Source of the DNA: Forficula auricularia
Lineage: Eukaryota > Arthropoda > Insecta > Dermaptera > Forficulidae
Assembly (NCBI GenBank): GCA_024734495.1
Contig: JALMQS010000426.1
Location: 310,001 to 374,000, forward strand
Direction of reading: 5' to 3'
Length of the DNA: 64,000 nucleotides
Shown piece by piece: positions 52,820 through 63,359 of the stretch. Below the pieces are notes generated by a model. It did not search any database and had not been told where the DNA came from. It saw only the letters and a program-made list of their open reading frames with translations. Numbering within the stretch: position 1 is the first letter of the stretch; each line of letters starts with the position of its first letter. Position numbers and translations under genes: made by a program.

Positions 52820-54230
52820 CAGCGCTACATCTTCTTCTTCTTCCGGATTTCTACGTCTGGCGAATCTTCTCCGTTCCCAGTTTCCACGTTTCACGGTCCC
52901 AGCCTTCCACAATCTCGAGATTTCTGGAATTCATGGCCTCGTTCACCTCGTCCATCCAGGAGCGCCTGGGTCGACCTCTTTTTCGTCTTTAAGGGGGATC
53001 CATTCTAGAGCCTTTTTTTGGTTTCGTTCTTCTTTCATCCTTTTTACGTGTCCAAACCAGACTAATTGTTTTTTTTTTGGATTTCGTCAATAATCGTCCA
53101 TGATCATTTGTTTTCTTATTTCTTCCTTTCGAACTCTACCAGTTCTCGTCAACCCCCAACTTCTTCTTAGGAAATCCATTTCACTGGCTAAAAGTTGGCC
53201 TCGGTTTCTAACTCCGATATCCCATACCTCTGCTCCATAGGTAGTAACACTACGAACGAGGCTGGTATAGATTTTCATTTTTGTGGATCTCCTAATCGTT
53301 TTGTGCCATAAAACTGAGTACAAGGGCCTTGTAACCTTTCTACTCTTTATAATCCTTTCGTTTACTTCCCTGCCGCTATATCCATCTTTATTAAATATTA
53401 TTCCCAAATATTCAATATTTATATTCTTCCCTTCCTCCAATATTAGGTCCGATATCATATTAATATTCAGATTTTTTATAATTTATTTTTAAGCCCCCTT
53501 GGTTGAAAGCCTCATTTAGTTTCCTCACCATGTAGTCAAGATCCATTTCATCATTTGTAATAACCAGCTGGTCGTCCGCAAAAAATAGCATAGAAATTAT
53601 ACTTTCTCAAATTTGTATTCCCATACTGTTGCACTTTCTTGACCAGCCGTGAAGAATCCTATCCAAATAGATCTTGAAGAGAGCCTGCGACAGGCTACAT
53701 CCCTGTCTGAGACCTTTTAAAATTTCACTCCGATCAGTCACATTGTTATTTATTTTTATTTGCAAGGTGTTATCTTTTTATAGATTTACAATAGCCTTGA
53801 TTAATGTAGGGTTTATTTTTAATTCTTCCATTTTTTCCCAGAGATAGTTAACAGGAACGCTATCATAGGCTTTCTCGAGGTCTATAAAAGCAATATGTGT
53901 TTCCTGATTTCTTTGAAGTCATTTTTCCAATATAATTTTAAGGGCTTATATATTATCTATTGTGGACCTTCCCGGTCTGAAACCAGCGTGTTCTTCTGGT
54001 TGTTTATCCTTAATATCTTTTTCTAGTATATTTCTGAGGACCTCTGAGTAAATTCTTCCGATTAAAGGTTTTACTGCAATTCCTCTATAATTTCCTGGAT
54101 CGTTTTGGCCTCCTTTCTTATATATAGGTGATAGATAAGCTGTGCGCCATTCTTCGGGAGTATCCTCTCCATCAAGGCATTTTTGGAAAAATTTTGTGCT
54201 ACATTATAGAGTGAATATCTTTTCTCGAGA
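52820..54230 (-). pseudogene. RTE-like LINE reverse transcriptase, frameshifted
   Basis: Read on the - strand across several frames. A block near 54115-53940 gives DPGNYRGIAVKPLIGRIYSE and EHAGFRPGRSTIDNI (RT domains 1-2). GLRQGCSLSQALFK (53672-53714) is domain 4. LFFADDQLVI has the catalytic FADD at 53571-53582. YLGIIFNKDGYSGREVNERI (53420-53361) is followed by YTSLVRSVTTYGAEVWDIGV. The order is that of an intact RT but frames change and the endonuclease is missing. It differs from the LINE at 47302 in sequence but is of the same broad group. Confidence 0.9.
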
Positions 54231-54286
54231 TATTATCTGAAGTGAATAGTTAGAATTCTGAATAAGCAGATTTCTATGAATATATC

Positions 54287-54563
54287 CGCTGCGGTGAACC
54301 GCGACCTAATATGCTGTACACCTACTTCCACTTGTACTTCCAAATATTTCCAAGTACTTTCAAATACTTCCAAATATTTCCAAGTAATTCAAAATATTTC
54401 CAAGTACTTCCAAATATTTCCAAGTACTTCCAAATATTTCCAAGCACTTCCAAATATTTCCAAGTACTTCCAAATATTTCCAAGTACTTCCAAATATTTC
54501 CAAGTACTTCCAAAATATTTTCAAAGAGGTGTACACCTACTTCCAATTGCGGATCACCCCTCG
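54287..54563. mobile_element. minisatellite MITE, copy 4
   Basis: A 277-bp element. The left end is CGCTGCGGTGAACCGCGAC (tip diverged) and the right end GCGGATCACCCCTCG. The exact 8-bp duplication AATATATC lies at 54279-54286 and 54564-54571. About nine units of the 20-bp repeat sit between the conserved subterminal blocks TGTACACCTACTTCC. Confidence 0.93.
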
Positions 54564-54571
54564 AATATATC

Positions 54572-55823
54572 TATTTATTTTCATTAATATTCTAACAATT
54601 TTTACAAACTTATGTAACTATGAAAAATTTCGTTTTTTGCGCATTTTCTGAAGCCAATTTTTTCATAAACTCTATAAAATTAGTAATACTTTTTCGCATT
54701 TCTCAGCAATCCCTGCTATTCATATAAAGCTGAAGATTTGCACATTAATATTTTGTAAATATTAGCTGCCTTAATCTGCCTTTCGATTTTGGTGATAGGC
54801 TTGTAATAAACGTACCTACTTAGGCTCGTTTTTTATATAGTAAGAATATTTATTATACGTTTCACACAAACATATTTTCGAATAGTATTTAAAATATTAA
54901 AGATAAAACCATGTAAATTAACTTTGATAAACATTTTATTCTATCTATAAATTTTTAAATCAATTGTAAAGTTAAATGTAAGTTTTAAGCAAATTTGTAG
55001 GCTCATAACGTGCGACTGGGCCATCAAAATTAAAATTATTATATGACATTTTTAATTAAAGGACTATTTCAAGGATAGCCCACTCTGGGGTGCATAAACA
55101 ATATTTATTCATCAACTGTTTTTGTGAAAACCATTTTTTTTTTGTTTTTAATTTTGATAATTGGACTATTCTTATGACTAACCACATGCTAAATTTCAAG
55201 TTTCTAGATTTTTTAGAACAATTTAAAATAATTTTGGCCAGCTAAATCTGTCATATTCTAATTCCCCACTATTTAAAATCGATACAGAAGAAGAGAAGTT
55301 TGCATTTATATGATTCCATCAGCTTTTGAGCCCTGAAGAAAAAACGAAGAACTTCCCGTTGGTTTAAAAAGGTTGAAACAACATTCGAAGTTTTTATTCA
55401 CAAGCAGTGATTTCATTAACTTGGCCTCCACTCCATCTTAATTAAGTTTTATTTAGCAATCATACATTTCATATAAATTTTTATTTTTTATTAATAAATA
55501 TAATTTTACAAAATAAGGGGTTGTCGAGCGGATAAAGTACCAAGTATGTCAGTAAATTTGTCAATGACATGAGAAGCATTTCAAGTAAGTATTACTGGTC
55601 ACAGCTGCACGAAATTCTTTTATTTTGATAATTATTGGTTTCTTTCAAAAATAGAAAAATTTTAATAAATCCCAAAACAAACCAATGAAACAGCAGGTAG
55701 TATTTATGTGTGTCTTTTATATTTTTCTACCTTTTTTTAAAAAGTAATTGTTATTTGTTTATTTTTTTCTCTTGAGGGTTTGAAAACTATTTTTGTTTTT
55801 TAATCTTGACTATTTTGCTATAG
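54572..55823. other. intron sequence with hammerhead-like remnant
   Basis: A+T-rich. 55333-55360 on + reads CTGAAGAAAAAACGAAGAACTTC flanked by GAGCC and GGTT, a decayed relative of 51841-51867. The adjoining GTTGAAACAACATT block is shared with 51810 in reverse. The intron ends with TTTTGCTATAG before exon E. Confidence 0.45.
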
Positions 55824-55991
55824 GAAATCGTCGAACAGCAAGTGTCCGTTCAGTGGGTTATAGCGACCTTTTCGTCCTTTCTAAAAAGGATATGTGGGAT
55901 GTTCTAAAGGAATATCCAGCAGCTAGAGTTCGATTAGAAGCAATTGCCGTTAAACGGCTTGAGAAATATAAAAGAGCTCCCCTCGAAAAAG
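55824..55991 (+). CDS. Cngl: CNG channel exon E: phosphate-binding cassette end and C-helix
   Basis: Phase-1 internal exon of 168 bp, visible residues 358-413. It begins [20 protein letters not shown], in which R361-T362 are the cassette residues that bind the cyclic phosphate in CNG channels. It continues [20 protein letters not shown] and [16 protein letters not shown], the C-helix that closes over the ligand. The acceptor is GCTATAG before 55824 and the donor is GTAAGT at 55992. With FGE in exon D the site is complete, so this subunit should bind a cyclic nucleotide. Confidence 0.97.
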
Positions 55992-56429
55992 GTAAGTGTT
56001 CTTTTTCTCGCTTTCAATGTATTTATTTCAATTTATAGAATTGTGGCAACTGCTATGTAGAGAATGCTATCGATGTTGGTTCTAGGTGAAACATTAGAAT
56101 AAATTAGTAGATTATCATAAAAGGTGTGTTTCACATAATAAGATAAAAACATATGGTGTGTGCGCTACTCGTTTTTCACTTCAAGCCTTCCTTCTTTAGC
56201 CCTTTTCTCCCAATTTTCCACCTTTGAATTGGTCCATCAGAAACCAAAAAGACCAGATATAAAAGAGTAATTCTGATGGAACAGTTTGAACCAAAGCCTT
56301 GCTTTATTTCTTCCAGGCAATAACTAACTTAAATTTAAAATTGCATTGTTCTATTTATCTTTGCTGAGATATAAGTGTTTTACATGTTTTTGCAACACGC
56401 GTAATCGAGTCCTCTCCTTAATTTCATCA
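55992..56429. other. intron sequence, no recognised feature
   Basis: Nothing supported. Confidence 0.4.
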
Positions 56430-56660
56430 TCAAAGTATAAAGTCCTAAAGCTAGTTTGAAGTAACTCCTCAGCATCCATTCGTGAGTCTATTTCATCTCA
56501 CCTCACTCACACATATATAAATCCTACATCCCATAATCTTCATTATCTGGGGAAATTATTCTAATCTAGATCTTTCTCTTCCCCTTTTATTTTATATCCC
56601 ACCCACTAACACCCTTAAGCAATTCCTCATCATGTGGCCTATCATCAAATTATTCAACAA
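56430..56660 (-). pseudogene. decayed LINE 3' region
   Basis: Aligns by eye with 47270-47515: TATAAAGTCCTAAAGCTAGTTT corresponds to TATACAGTCCTAAGACTGGTTT, and CTTCCCCTTTTATTTTATATCCCACC corresponds to the same region of that LINE. Heavily mutated, so older than the 47302 copy. Confidence 0.65.
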
Positions 56661-58564
56661 ATCAATCGAATTAAAATTTATGCATATTTAAAAAAATAAA
56701 ATTCTTCATTAGAACACTGATTATGAAAAAAACGTTATTTACTTTTTGCGACATGACAAACTAACTCCTTTCCCTTATAACGGGAAAGAAATTTATAACC
56801 ATAATAATACTTAAAAAGTGTACAGATTTTAAAAAATAAGATGATGTATCGTTAATAAAATTGAATAAAAATAAAAATTTATAAGTATTCATTTTTTTTT
56901 TTTTTTTTTATTAATTTTTTTTTATTTAAGATGTAGAAATATTGATAATTTTGAATTAAAACATAAAGAATAACAAATCCATATATTGTAAACGTGAAGA
57001 AAAACTCAATTAAAAAGTCTTGAAACTCACTATCTATGTGACTATTCTCACTAGTTACAGCCAAATGACGATTGAACAAAAAAGTTATGGTCTTAATATA
57101 TTAAAGTGCTGTTTAGTAATATTAAACGTTTCTTTAGCTTTTGAAAAGTAAACATGAGAAATGTACTATGTTGGTAAGTGGATTAAACAAATCAAAGTGA
57201 GAACATTGACACCAGAGAATTTTTGACAAAAAATATCTATGTATAACTATTTTATAAGTATTTTTTTAATGTCTGTAACAGTCAACTAAATAACGAAATA
57301 AAACTATCAATTTAATCGCTAGTTGAATGGAGCATTGACATAATTTCTGATTAAAAACACACAAAAAAAACGAAAAGAAAATAGCTACGAGGATTATTGT
57401 AATATAATTTAAATTTTATTGGGAAAATTTTCTGAGTTTCCAATCAAATTCGGTTTTGGTAAAAGTATGAGTCAAATAATATATGAATTCAATATAGAAT
57501 TTCACTCAGATTTTAAATATGAAAACAAAATTTCAACATCTCAAATATTTTTCGTTTAATTGTACATTAAGAGTCAAAAATATTTTGATACGTCGCCCTT
57601 CTGGTCAATATTGCGAAAGAAGTGAATTCTCCCTAGTTCTAGGAAGGAATAGTCGCTGCACCTGCAGTGTAGACAACCAGGCTCACCTCAAAATAAATCT
57701 GAACTGTTCTTCTTTTGTTAATCGAACCGGTTTTCTAAGTTAAAAGTGGCCATGGTAGAGATTATTCTTCATTACTCAAGCAATTTAATCAATATTTGAA
57801 ATATTTTTTGACTTACTTTTGTCTTTAAATGTGCCTTGATGCTCTGGTACATTATACGATATAGAGTTGAAGAAATTTTAGAAAAATTGTATAGATTATT
57901 TTGTGAATTGAAAACAACTTTTCTATTGTGAAATTAGAGAGATTTTTTGCTGAGAGTAGCAGAATTGTTGAAATTATAAGAATAAATCGAAAAAATGTGT
58001 CCTTGATGTGCATTATATATTTGGAAAAAACATTCAAGTACATATGTATAATTTTATTTTTTCGAAAATATAGTATTATATTTGGATTCTTTATTCAATC
58101 ATTTTTCGTAAATGAATAAATATTAAGATTGAATGCAGTGGCGCGTTATCTTATATATTGACTAGGGCCCTTACCGATAGAGGGTTCTCCAAACCATTTG
58201 CTAATACAGTAACAGTGTGGTCTTGGGTAAGAACATTAGGAACATAGTTTTAAAAATATATCTATCACTGTTTGCAACGCATCGGAAGAACGATCTTTCT
58301 TTGCTCTTAAAAGAATTAAAAATTATATTAAAAATTCAATTCAACAAAAAAATATTATCATAATATGCATCTCGAATGAATTATATTTAATTTAAATTAA
58401 ATTGTTCTTTAATACTTTTTTTTACATAGACACTGTTTATTCTAAGGGGACACCTAGGAGGAGAGAACTTTCCCGCTATTGAATTCAACACTGTACATGG
58501 GCCCCAAACTTACCCAGGGGTCTATGAAGTAATGACACGCTACTGTATGAATGAAAGAAATTCA
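56661..58564. other. intron sequence with family 1 fragment
   Basis: A+T-rich. 57940-58000 (GAGAGTAGCAGAATTGTTG) is a fragment of Penelope-like family 1. The rest, including several 60-75-codon frames, shows nothing recognisable. Confidence 0.45.
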
Positions 58565-58660
58565 CATATTATACATGTCTAATGGGTATGTTTATTTACA
58601 TCAAGCAGATAACACATTTTATGAATTATTCTTATAAGCTTTTCAATTATACTTGAATAC
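58565..58660. repeat. Penelope-like family 1 fragment
   Basis: GGGTATGTTTATTTACATCA and AGCAGATAACACATTTTATG correspond to the middle of the family. The ribozyme-like core is not present. Confidence 0.55.
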
Positions 58661-58915
58661 TTTTTGAATTATTTAGTTTCAAGTATACATAGGACATAGT
58701 GAACAAAGTTAATTTTACAATTAGCAAACGAACCGGATCTGTTGAAAATTTTTGAAATAATTAATGAGAAAAAAATAAATTTAAATTAAGTAAATGAAAT
58801 CGAAAAAGAGTTACATTTAAAAGATGTATATTATATTGATCCTGGTATTGGCTCATATTGTCAGAGATAAATATTTGTAAAGTCGGAAGACAAGGGTATT
58901 AACATTGTTTTTATA
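58661..58915. other. intron sequence, no recognised feature
   Basis: A+T-rich; nothing supported. Confidence 0.4.
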
Positions 58916-59074
58916 CGAGGGGTGAACCGCGACGTAAAATCGTGTTCACCTACTTCCACTTCCATTTTCATTTCCAAGTAGAAGACAATAGATTATTATC
59001 TAATGAATTCCAAAGTAATTCCAAATAATTCCAAAGACGGTGTACACCTAATTCCAATCGCGGTTCACCCCTCG
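58916..59074. mobile_element. short MITE of the minisatellite family, no array (copy 6)
   Basis: CGAGGGGTGAACCGCGAC at 58916 and GCGGTTCACCCCTCG ending at 59074, 159 bp. The interior matches copy 5 (48872-49037) in reverse complement, including AATCTATTGTC-type sequence. The flanks (TTTTTATA, GTTTACAT) do not form a clean duplication, unlike the other five copies. Confidence 0.85.
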
Positions 59075-59293
59075 GTTTACATGTGAGCTGTAATTTTTGG
59101 TGTCAATTTTGTAGGCAACTATGGGATTAACATTTCTATAAAAGTTCATTATTGCCGAGTGTAGTAGAATTAAGATTTCTTTTGGAAATCACGAGAACAT
59201 CTACTGTGAGTTGTTATGGTATTATGGATAACTTTTATTCATAAAAAGAAATCAAAGAGCTTGTCCTCTGCTTGATGCAAATAGTATATATGG

Positions 59294-59644
59294 TGCAGTA
59301 AAAACCCGTTTCGCTGAATACCTTTATGGCAACTAGAGTTTACTGATGTTGGTTGAGTTTGGTTCAAAAGTCAAGAATCTTCATTTTTAACCTTCCGCCT
59401 CATTTCGTATGTTTATTTTCAAATTTTTAAACGAAAATGTCAAAAATTACATCCTCTACAACTTTTCTTCCAATTTTTGACATTTTCGTTTAAAAAATTT
59501 TGAAAATAAATACACGAAATGAGGCGGAGGTCAAAAATGATGATTCTAGACCTTTGAACCAACCTCAACCAACTTCAGTAAAATCTAGTTGCCATAAAGG
59601 GATTCAGCGAAACACGTTTTTACTAAAAACGGGTTTTTACTGCA
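59294..59644. mobile_element. 351-bp palindromic element
   Basis: TGCAGTAAAAACCCGTTTCG at 59294 and the near-complement ending AAACGGGTTTTTACTGCA at 59644. Both arms share GTTGGTTGAGTTTGGTTC-type and CGCCTCATTTCGT blocks, with the centre near 59468. It is inserted in a family 1 copy. Confidence 0.85.
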
Positions 59645-59648
59645 ACAT

Positions 59649-59680
<32 letters not shown>

Positions 59681-59718
59681 CAAATATAAATATGTGTATT
59701 TATAATTTATTTGTTTAA

Positions 59719-59753
59719 GACTATAGTTTCGAAGAATTTCCTTTCATCATCAG
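59719..59753 (-). ncRNA. hammerhead ribozyme-like motif
   Basis: On the - strand: CTGATGA, extra T, stem II GAA/TTC with loose inner pairs, GAAACTATAGTC. Stem III is C-G with a UAUA loop and the cleavage triplet is GUC. Further out, TAATT and AATTA can pair as a distal part of stem I. Confidence 0.5.
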
Positions 59754-59830
59754 TCTTTTTAATTAGAAATATTTTATCTATCACTACTCATGGGGTCAAT
59801 TACCGATTGGATATTGAAAATTCGTTGTCA

Positions 59831-60351
59831 TAGCAGGTTAGCCACATAAACGATCAATCTTTGCAATTATAACTTTTACTACATGTCATAAATGCTTTTG
59901 TATTCAGCACCTTGCTAATTGAACCTAAGTGCCAAAAAGGTGTTATTTTCGAATGATTAACATTTCTCTCTGACTAAATATTCTAATAATATTTTAAAGC
60001 TCTTTATTGTTCTTACACATAAAAAATTCAAAACAAATTATTATTTTTTAAGAACAAATAAAATAATGTGTTCTCTAGTTGATATAAATAAATATACACA
60101 GATAAAAAATAAATTATTAATAGTACAATCAAGTATAGGTATTATTTTACAATATACACTTAACTATATAAATGCAATTATATGTCGTAGTGAATTGGTG
60201 AAACATGCTTTATCTTGTAATACCAATGGATTTCACTTTCAAGCTGGCGTTTCATGTAACTAGGCTATACATAATCAGCATCGGCATTTCATGAAATAGC
60301 TGGTTTATTCAATGATAGCACCCTCGCCCAAGAAGATATCTTCTAGACATC
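59831..60351. other. intron sequence with family 1 fragment
   Basis: 60050-60110 (ATAATGTGTTCTCTAGTTGA, then ATAAATATACACA) is a decayed family 1 piece. The rest shows nothing. Confidence 0.4.
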
Positions 60352-60354
60352 TTA

Positions 60355-60914
60355 AGTCTGGTGCACACGAGGCTTTTTCTGCTACTTACTCCTAACTTGT
60401 TCCCCCTACTTGCAATTTGAAGCTAGTTCAGTCAGGCTGATTTTTTGCCTGTTGGGTTCACACGGAGCTTTTTCAGAAATTAATTCAAGTTGACCGGCTA
60501 GGTTGCGCGTCAGTTCAGACAATAAATGCATATAAACACTGCTCATCTTTAAAGGCATCAATTAATATTTCAATTTGTTCTTGATTCCACTTTTGGAATT
60601 TGTAAGACACATTCTCTTTATTCATTGCAGTAAAGAGTTGAACATTGAGAAATAAAATATCAGCTGTTCTGTGATATCAGCTGATGTATTGTTCCAATGC
60701 CCATGTCACCCACGTGATAAAATAATGCTTTTCTATTGGCTCCCACTAAGTAGCTTGACTTTTTTTTAGAACATGGTCTATCTTTTGAAACAATCAAGCA
60801 TGCTAGTAAGACAGTCCGGAGTGACGTCATTTCGGCCCCCTCCATGCCTCCAAATTTACAGTTAGTCGAACAAGTAAGGAACAAGTAAGAGAAAAAGCTC
60901 AGTCTGAACTGGCC
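60355..60914. mobile_element. PIF/Harbinger-like element with short coding remnant
   Basis: TTA duplication at 60352-60354 and 60915-60917. The imperfect inverted ends of about 48 bp share AGTCTG, GAGGCTTTTTC / GAGCTTTTTCT and TACT(T/C)GTTCC-type blocks. A 3-bp TTA target is the PIF/Harbinger signature. 560 bp. Confidence 0.75.
60515..60625 (-). pseudogene. short MADF/Myb-like fragment in the Harbinger element
   Basis: A 36-codon - strand frame, MNKENVSYKFQKWNQEQIEI then LIDAFKDEQCLYAFIV. The W..EQIE.LI.AF..E.CLY pattern resembles the first helices of MADF or Myb/SANT-like domains, which Harbinger elements encode beside the transposase. It stops early, so it is a truncated remnant. The domain call is by pattern only. 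Confidence 0.45.
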
Positions 60915-60917
60915 TTA

Positions 60918-61436
60918 ATAGACACGTTGGACTGAATAATACATCTTTTGAGCTCGTGCTATCGTCATGTTAAACTGGCAGTTACACTATCATTGACGTT
61001 TCATAAATTGTATGATTACAGCTGAAAGTGAAAATTTCACTCATATGGAATAATTTTAAAAATTTTCATTTTAATTTCACTGCTGATACTGACTGTATTC
61101 CTTTAAAGATATATGAAACGCCAGCAAGAAGCTGAAATACCTTGGCATTTCACGATATGATTTTTTTCAAAAGTAACCACAAAGGTGTCCGTAGAAAATT
61201 TTCCAAGGGAGACAATCGCTTTGCTTCTTTCTTTAGTCTTTTTATAAATAATATATTTGTTTTCTTTATGTATCTAGTCGCATATGGATATTCATTCGGG
61301 TCTGATTAGAGGAGATTTCTTTATTTATAAGAATGAATATAAAACTAAAGATTTGAGCATCTTTCTTTTTGAAAAAAGTTGGAATATTTTTCAAAAAATC
61401 ACCTCAGGTTAAAACTAACCAATGTTTATTAGAAGA
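60918..61436. other. intron sequence, no recognised feature
   Basis: Nothing supported, though TTTCAC-rich segments near 60200-60250 and 61020-61140 look related to each other. Confidence 0.4.
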
Positions 61437-61670
61437 GAAAGAATTTAATTTTTAGGACAAATTCTAATATTTTAGTAGAAATATTATTAAATTGGGATAT
61501 CAGAGGGGATTCATCACCTCAGGAGTCGAACCTGAGAATTAACATGCTTTCCGGCCAGTCATCTCACACCTTCGACTCCTGAGGGGATTCATCCCCTCTG
61601 ATATCACAATTTAATAATATTTCTACTAAAATCTTAGAATTTGTCCTAAAAATTAAATTCTTTCTCTTTT
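61437..61670. mobile_element. palindrome with tRNA-like centre
   Basis: The arms GAAAGAATTTAATTTTTAGG, AATATTATTAAATT and GATATCAGAGGGGATTCATC face their complements around 61540. The centre on the - strand contains CAGGTTCGACTCCTG, a T-arm-like hairpin with the B box GGTTCGACTCC. It is similar in plan to 13407-13790 although the arm sequences differ. Confidence 0.65.
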
Positions 61671-61689
61671 AATAAGAATGAATGTTTGA

Positions 61690-61880
61690 TTTTATGACTT
61701 AATTAAATCCATGTATAATATTTCTATTAGACTGATGATGAAGACAAAGCCTTTGAAATCTAAGTCTTAATTGTGTGTTTGTTTATATTTATTTGAATCT
61801 AGCAGAGGATACCTTGGATTTATTCTTATAAAATCAACAACTATGCTACTATCGGCAAGAAAACCTTTTAATTTCAGAAT
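61690..61880 (+). mobile_element. Penelope-like family 1 copy next to exon F
   Basis: Hammerhead-like core, GTCTTAATTGTGTGTTTGTTT, ATTTGAATCTAGCAGAGGAT, TTATTCTTATAAAATCAACA, ATGCTACTATCGGCAAGAAA. Same order as the other copies. It ends about 85 bp before exon F and is in the sense orientation. Confidence 0.65.
61732..61766 (+). ncRNA. hammerhead ribozyme-like motif
   Basis: CTGATGA, extra T, stem II GAAG/CTTT-type with a short loop, GAAATCTAAGTC, cleavage triplet GUC. Stem I next to the core has only one or two pairs. It lies 200 bp upstream of exon F in the channel pre-mRNA. Confidence 0.45.
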
Positions 61881-61965
61881 ATTATTATTTAATGAATTTA
61901 CGTACAACGTAGATATTTTGCATACCCATACATATTTTATATTGTTGAATTCAATGCATTTGCAG

Positions 61966-62119
61966 CGGCAATGGGACGCAGTCAATCGACGCCAGGATTA
62001 ATTGAATCGAAAGGTCGAGTGCCACTGGAGGACATGTGGATTTCGCCCCTCGGACCACTTGAGGCTCCTTTATTTAGCTCCACATCTCTCTATACACCTA
62101 CTCTTAGTCCAACATGCAG
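61966..62119 (+). CDS. Cngl: CNG channel exon F: post-binding-domain tail
   Basis: The acceptor ATTTGCAG precedes 61966 and the donor GTAGGT is at 62120. 154 bp, entering in phase 1 and leaving in phase 2, visible residues 414-464. It reads AAMGRSQSTPGLIESKGRVP, LEDMWISPLGPL and SSTSLYTPTLSPTC. It is outside the folded binding domain, rich in Ser, Thr and Pro. The GRSQSTPGL and LEDMWISP blocks follow the C-helix in insect Cngl proteins as I remember them. The exact partner exon downstream is not certain. Confidence 0.92.
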
Positions 62120-62804
62120 GTAGGTTGCGTGGGTGTCATGCCAGTATTTACCCATTGAATAAGAGCATGAAACGCCCTATCTAGCTCTCACGTTCCCTTC
62201 GACCATCGTAGAACCGTCACCGCCCTTTCTCTTTATTGTAGATAATACCATAGCTTTTGATCTATTGAAATAAACTTAATAATCGCCAGTATAGCCTCTT
62301 TATACTGTACACTTGAACATTCAACACCTCTTTGAAGTCAAATTGAACAAATATGTCCTCTAATTCGTTTGTCCCTATGACTTCTAGAGATTAGGACTCC
62401 TTTTTTAAAATTACTTTATTTAAATCACCATCTTCTTTATTTTTCCTCTACTTTTGGCTATCTAGCTATCTTAGAAAATAATTACTCGATATGCTCATTA
62501 GGTTTACCTCGCCGGGTGGCCAAAGTATTACGTTCACTCAAAATTTAAATTTTCCAGCTTGTTCGTGTTTAAAAATTTCAGAAATGTAAATAAACATCAT
62601 TTTCAAGCATGATTTGTTTGTCTATCTGTCTGTCTTGGTTCTGATAGTCACGATAATTAAACCAAGTATGGATGAACTGATTGGATGTGATTATGTGGTT
62701 GGTTAGTTAAGGTCGAGGGAATGAGAAAATAATCGATAGAAACTCTTGATGGTGGTTGGTGGTCGTGGGAGGGGGATAAGAGTAGTTTACGCATTATTCC
62801 CTAG
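62120..62804. other. intron after exon F
   Basis: 62340-62400 resembles the LINE tail fragments at 32440 (CTATGACTTCTAGAGA shared). 62625-62705 is a block repeated directly at 63020-63100 (GTCACGATAA, CGATTGGATGTGATTATGTG). Confidence 0.45.
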
Positions 62805-62928
62805 TTGGATCCTCAGAATAAAGTTGCTGGTAAAAGGATTACCTTCATGTGGGAAAGAAGACGGTGTTCCACTGTTACTAGAACAGCAGCCATGCCCTAG
62901 TTATGGTTATCAGAATGAAACAGACTAA
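62805..62928 (+). CDS. candidate terminal exon of the channel gene
   Basis: Hypothesis only. An acceptor-like TTATTCCCTAG ends at 62804. Reading in phase 2, as exon F requires, gives an open frame ILRIKLLVKGLPSCGKEDGV then PLLLEQQPCPSYGYQNETD and stop TAA at 62928. A second possible acceptor at 62816 (CTCAG) keeps the same frame. The sequence is less A+T-rich than its surroundings and looks coding. I do not recognise the peptide from known channels, so it could be an alternative C-terminus or chance. Confidence 0.3.
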
Positions 62929-63359
62929 TCCAATGAACAGCATGGGGCCCCAGAATGAGGTTTCCCCAATTTTCAGCTTAAATTCTTTACCCAAAATTCT
63001 GGAAACCCTCATATAATTAGTCTGTCTTGACTTTGAAAGTCACGATAAATAAACAAAGCATAAATGAACCGATTGGATGTGATTATGTGAATGTTCTCAT
63101 TGGAAGGGCTCAATTGGCCGAAGAGATTACGAGAAAGTTTGTCGGAAGTTCGTGCCAAAAATTTATATTTCCAAAACCAAAAAGTCATTTAGCTCCATAG
63201 CTTCCCCTTGAAAAATACAGAAAATCAAGAAAAAAAAATCGAATTGTTTTACTATATATATATTAAACTAATCTAGCTGGTCTGTAGCGAAATCTCCCTC
63301 AGGGAAGTTCCGCCTCAGTCTCTAATATGGCTCGCATCTGTGTAGAGAGTCTTCAAAGC
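62929..63359. other. downstream sequence with direct repeat
   Basis: 63020-63100 repeats 62625-62705. Otherwise nothing recognised. Confidence 0.4.

Larger units (their letters stand above)
59150..59830 (-). mobile_element. Penelope-like family 1 copy split by a palindrome
   Basis: Left part: GCCGAGTGTAGTAGAATTAAG, AAGAAATCAAAGAGCTTGTCC, TTGATGCAAATA. Right part from about 59645: TA tract, TTATTTGTTTAAGACTATAG, hammerhead-like core and CATGGGGTCAATTACCGATTGG. A 351-bp palindrome lies between them. Confidence 0.65.
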
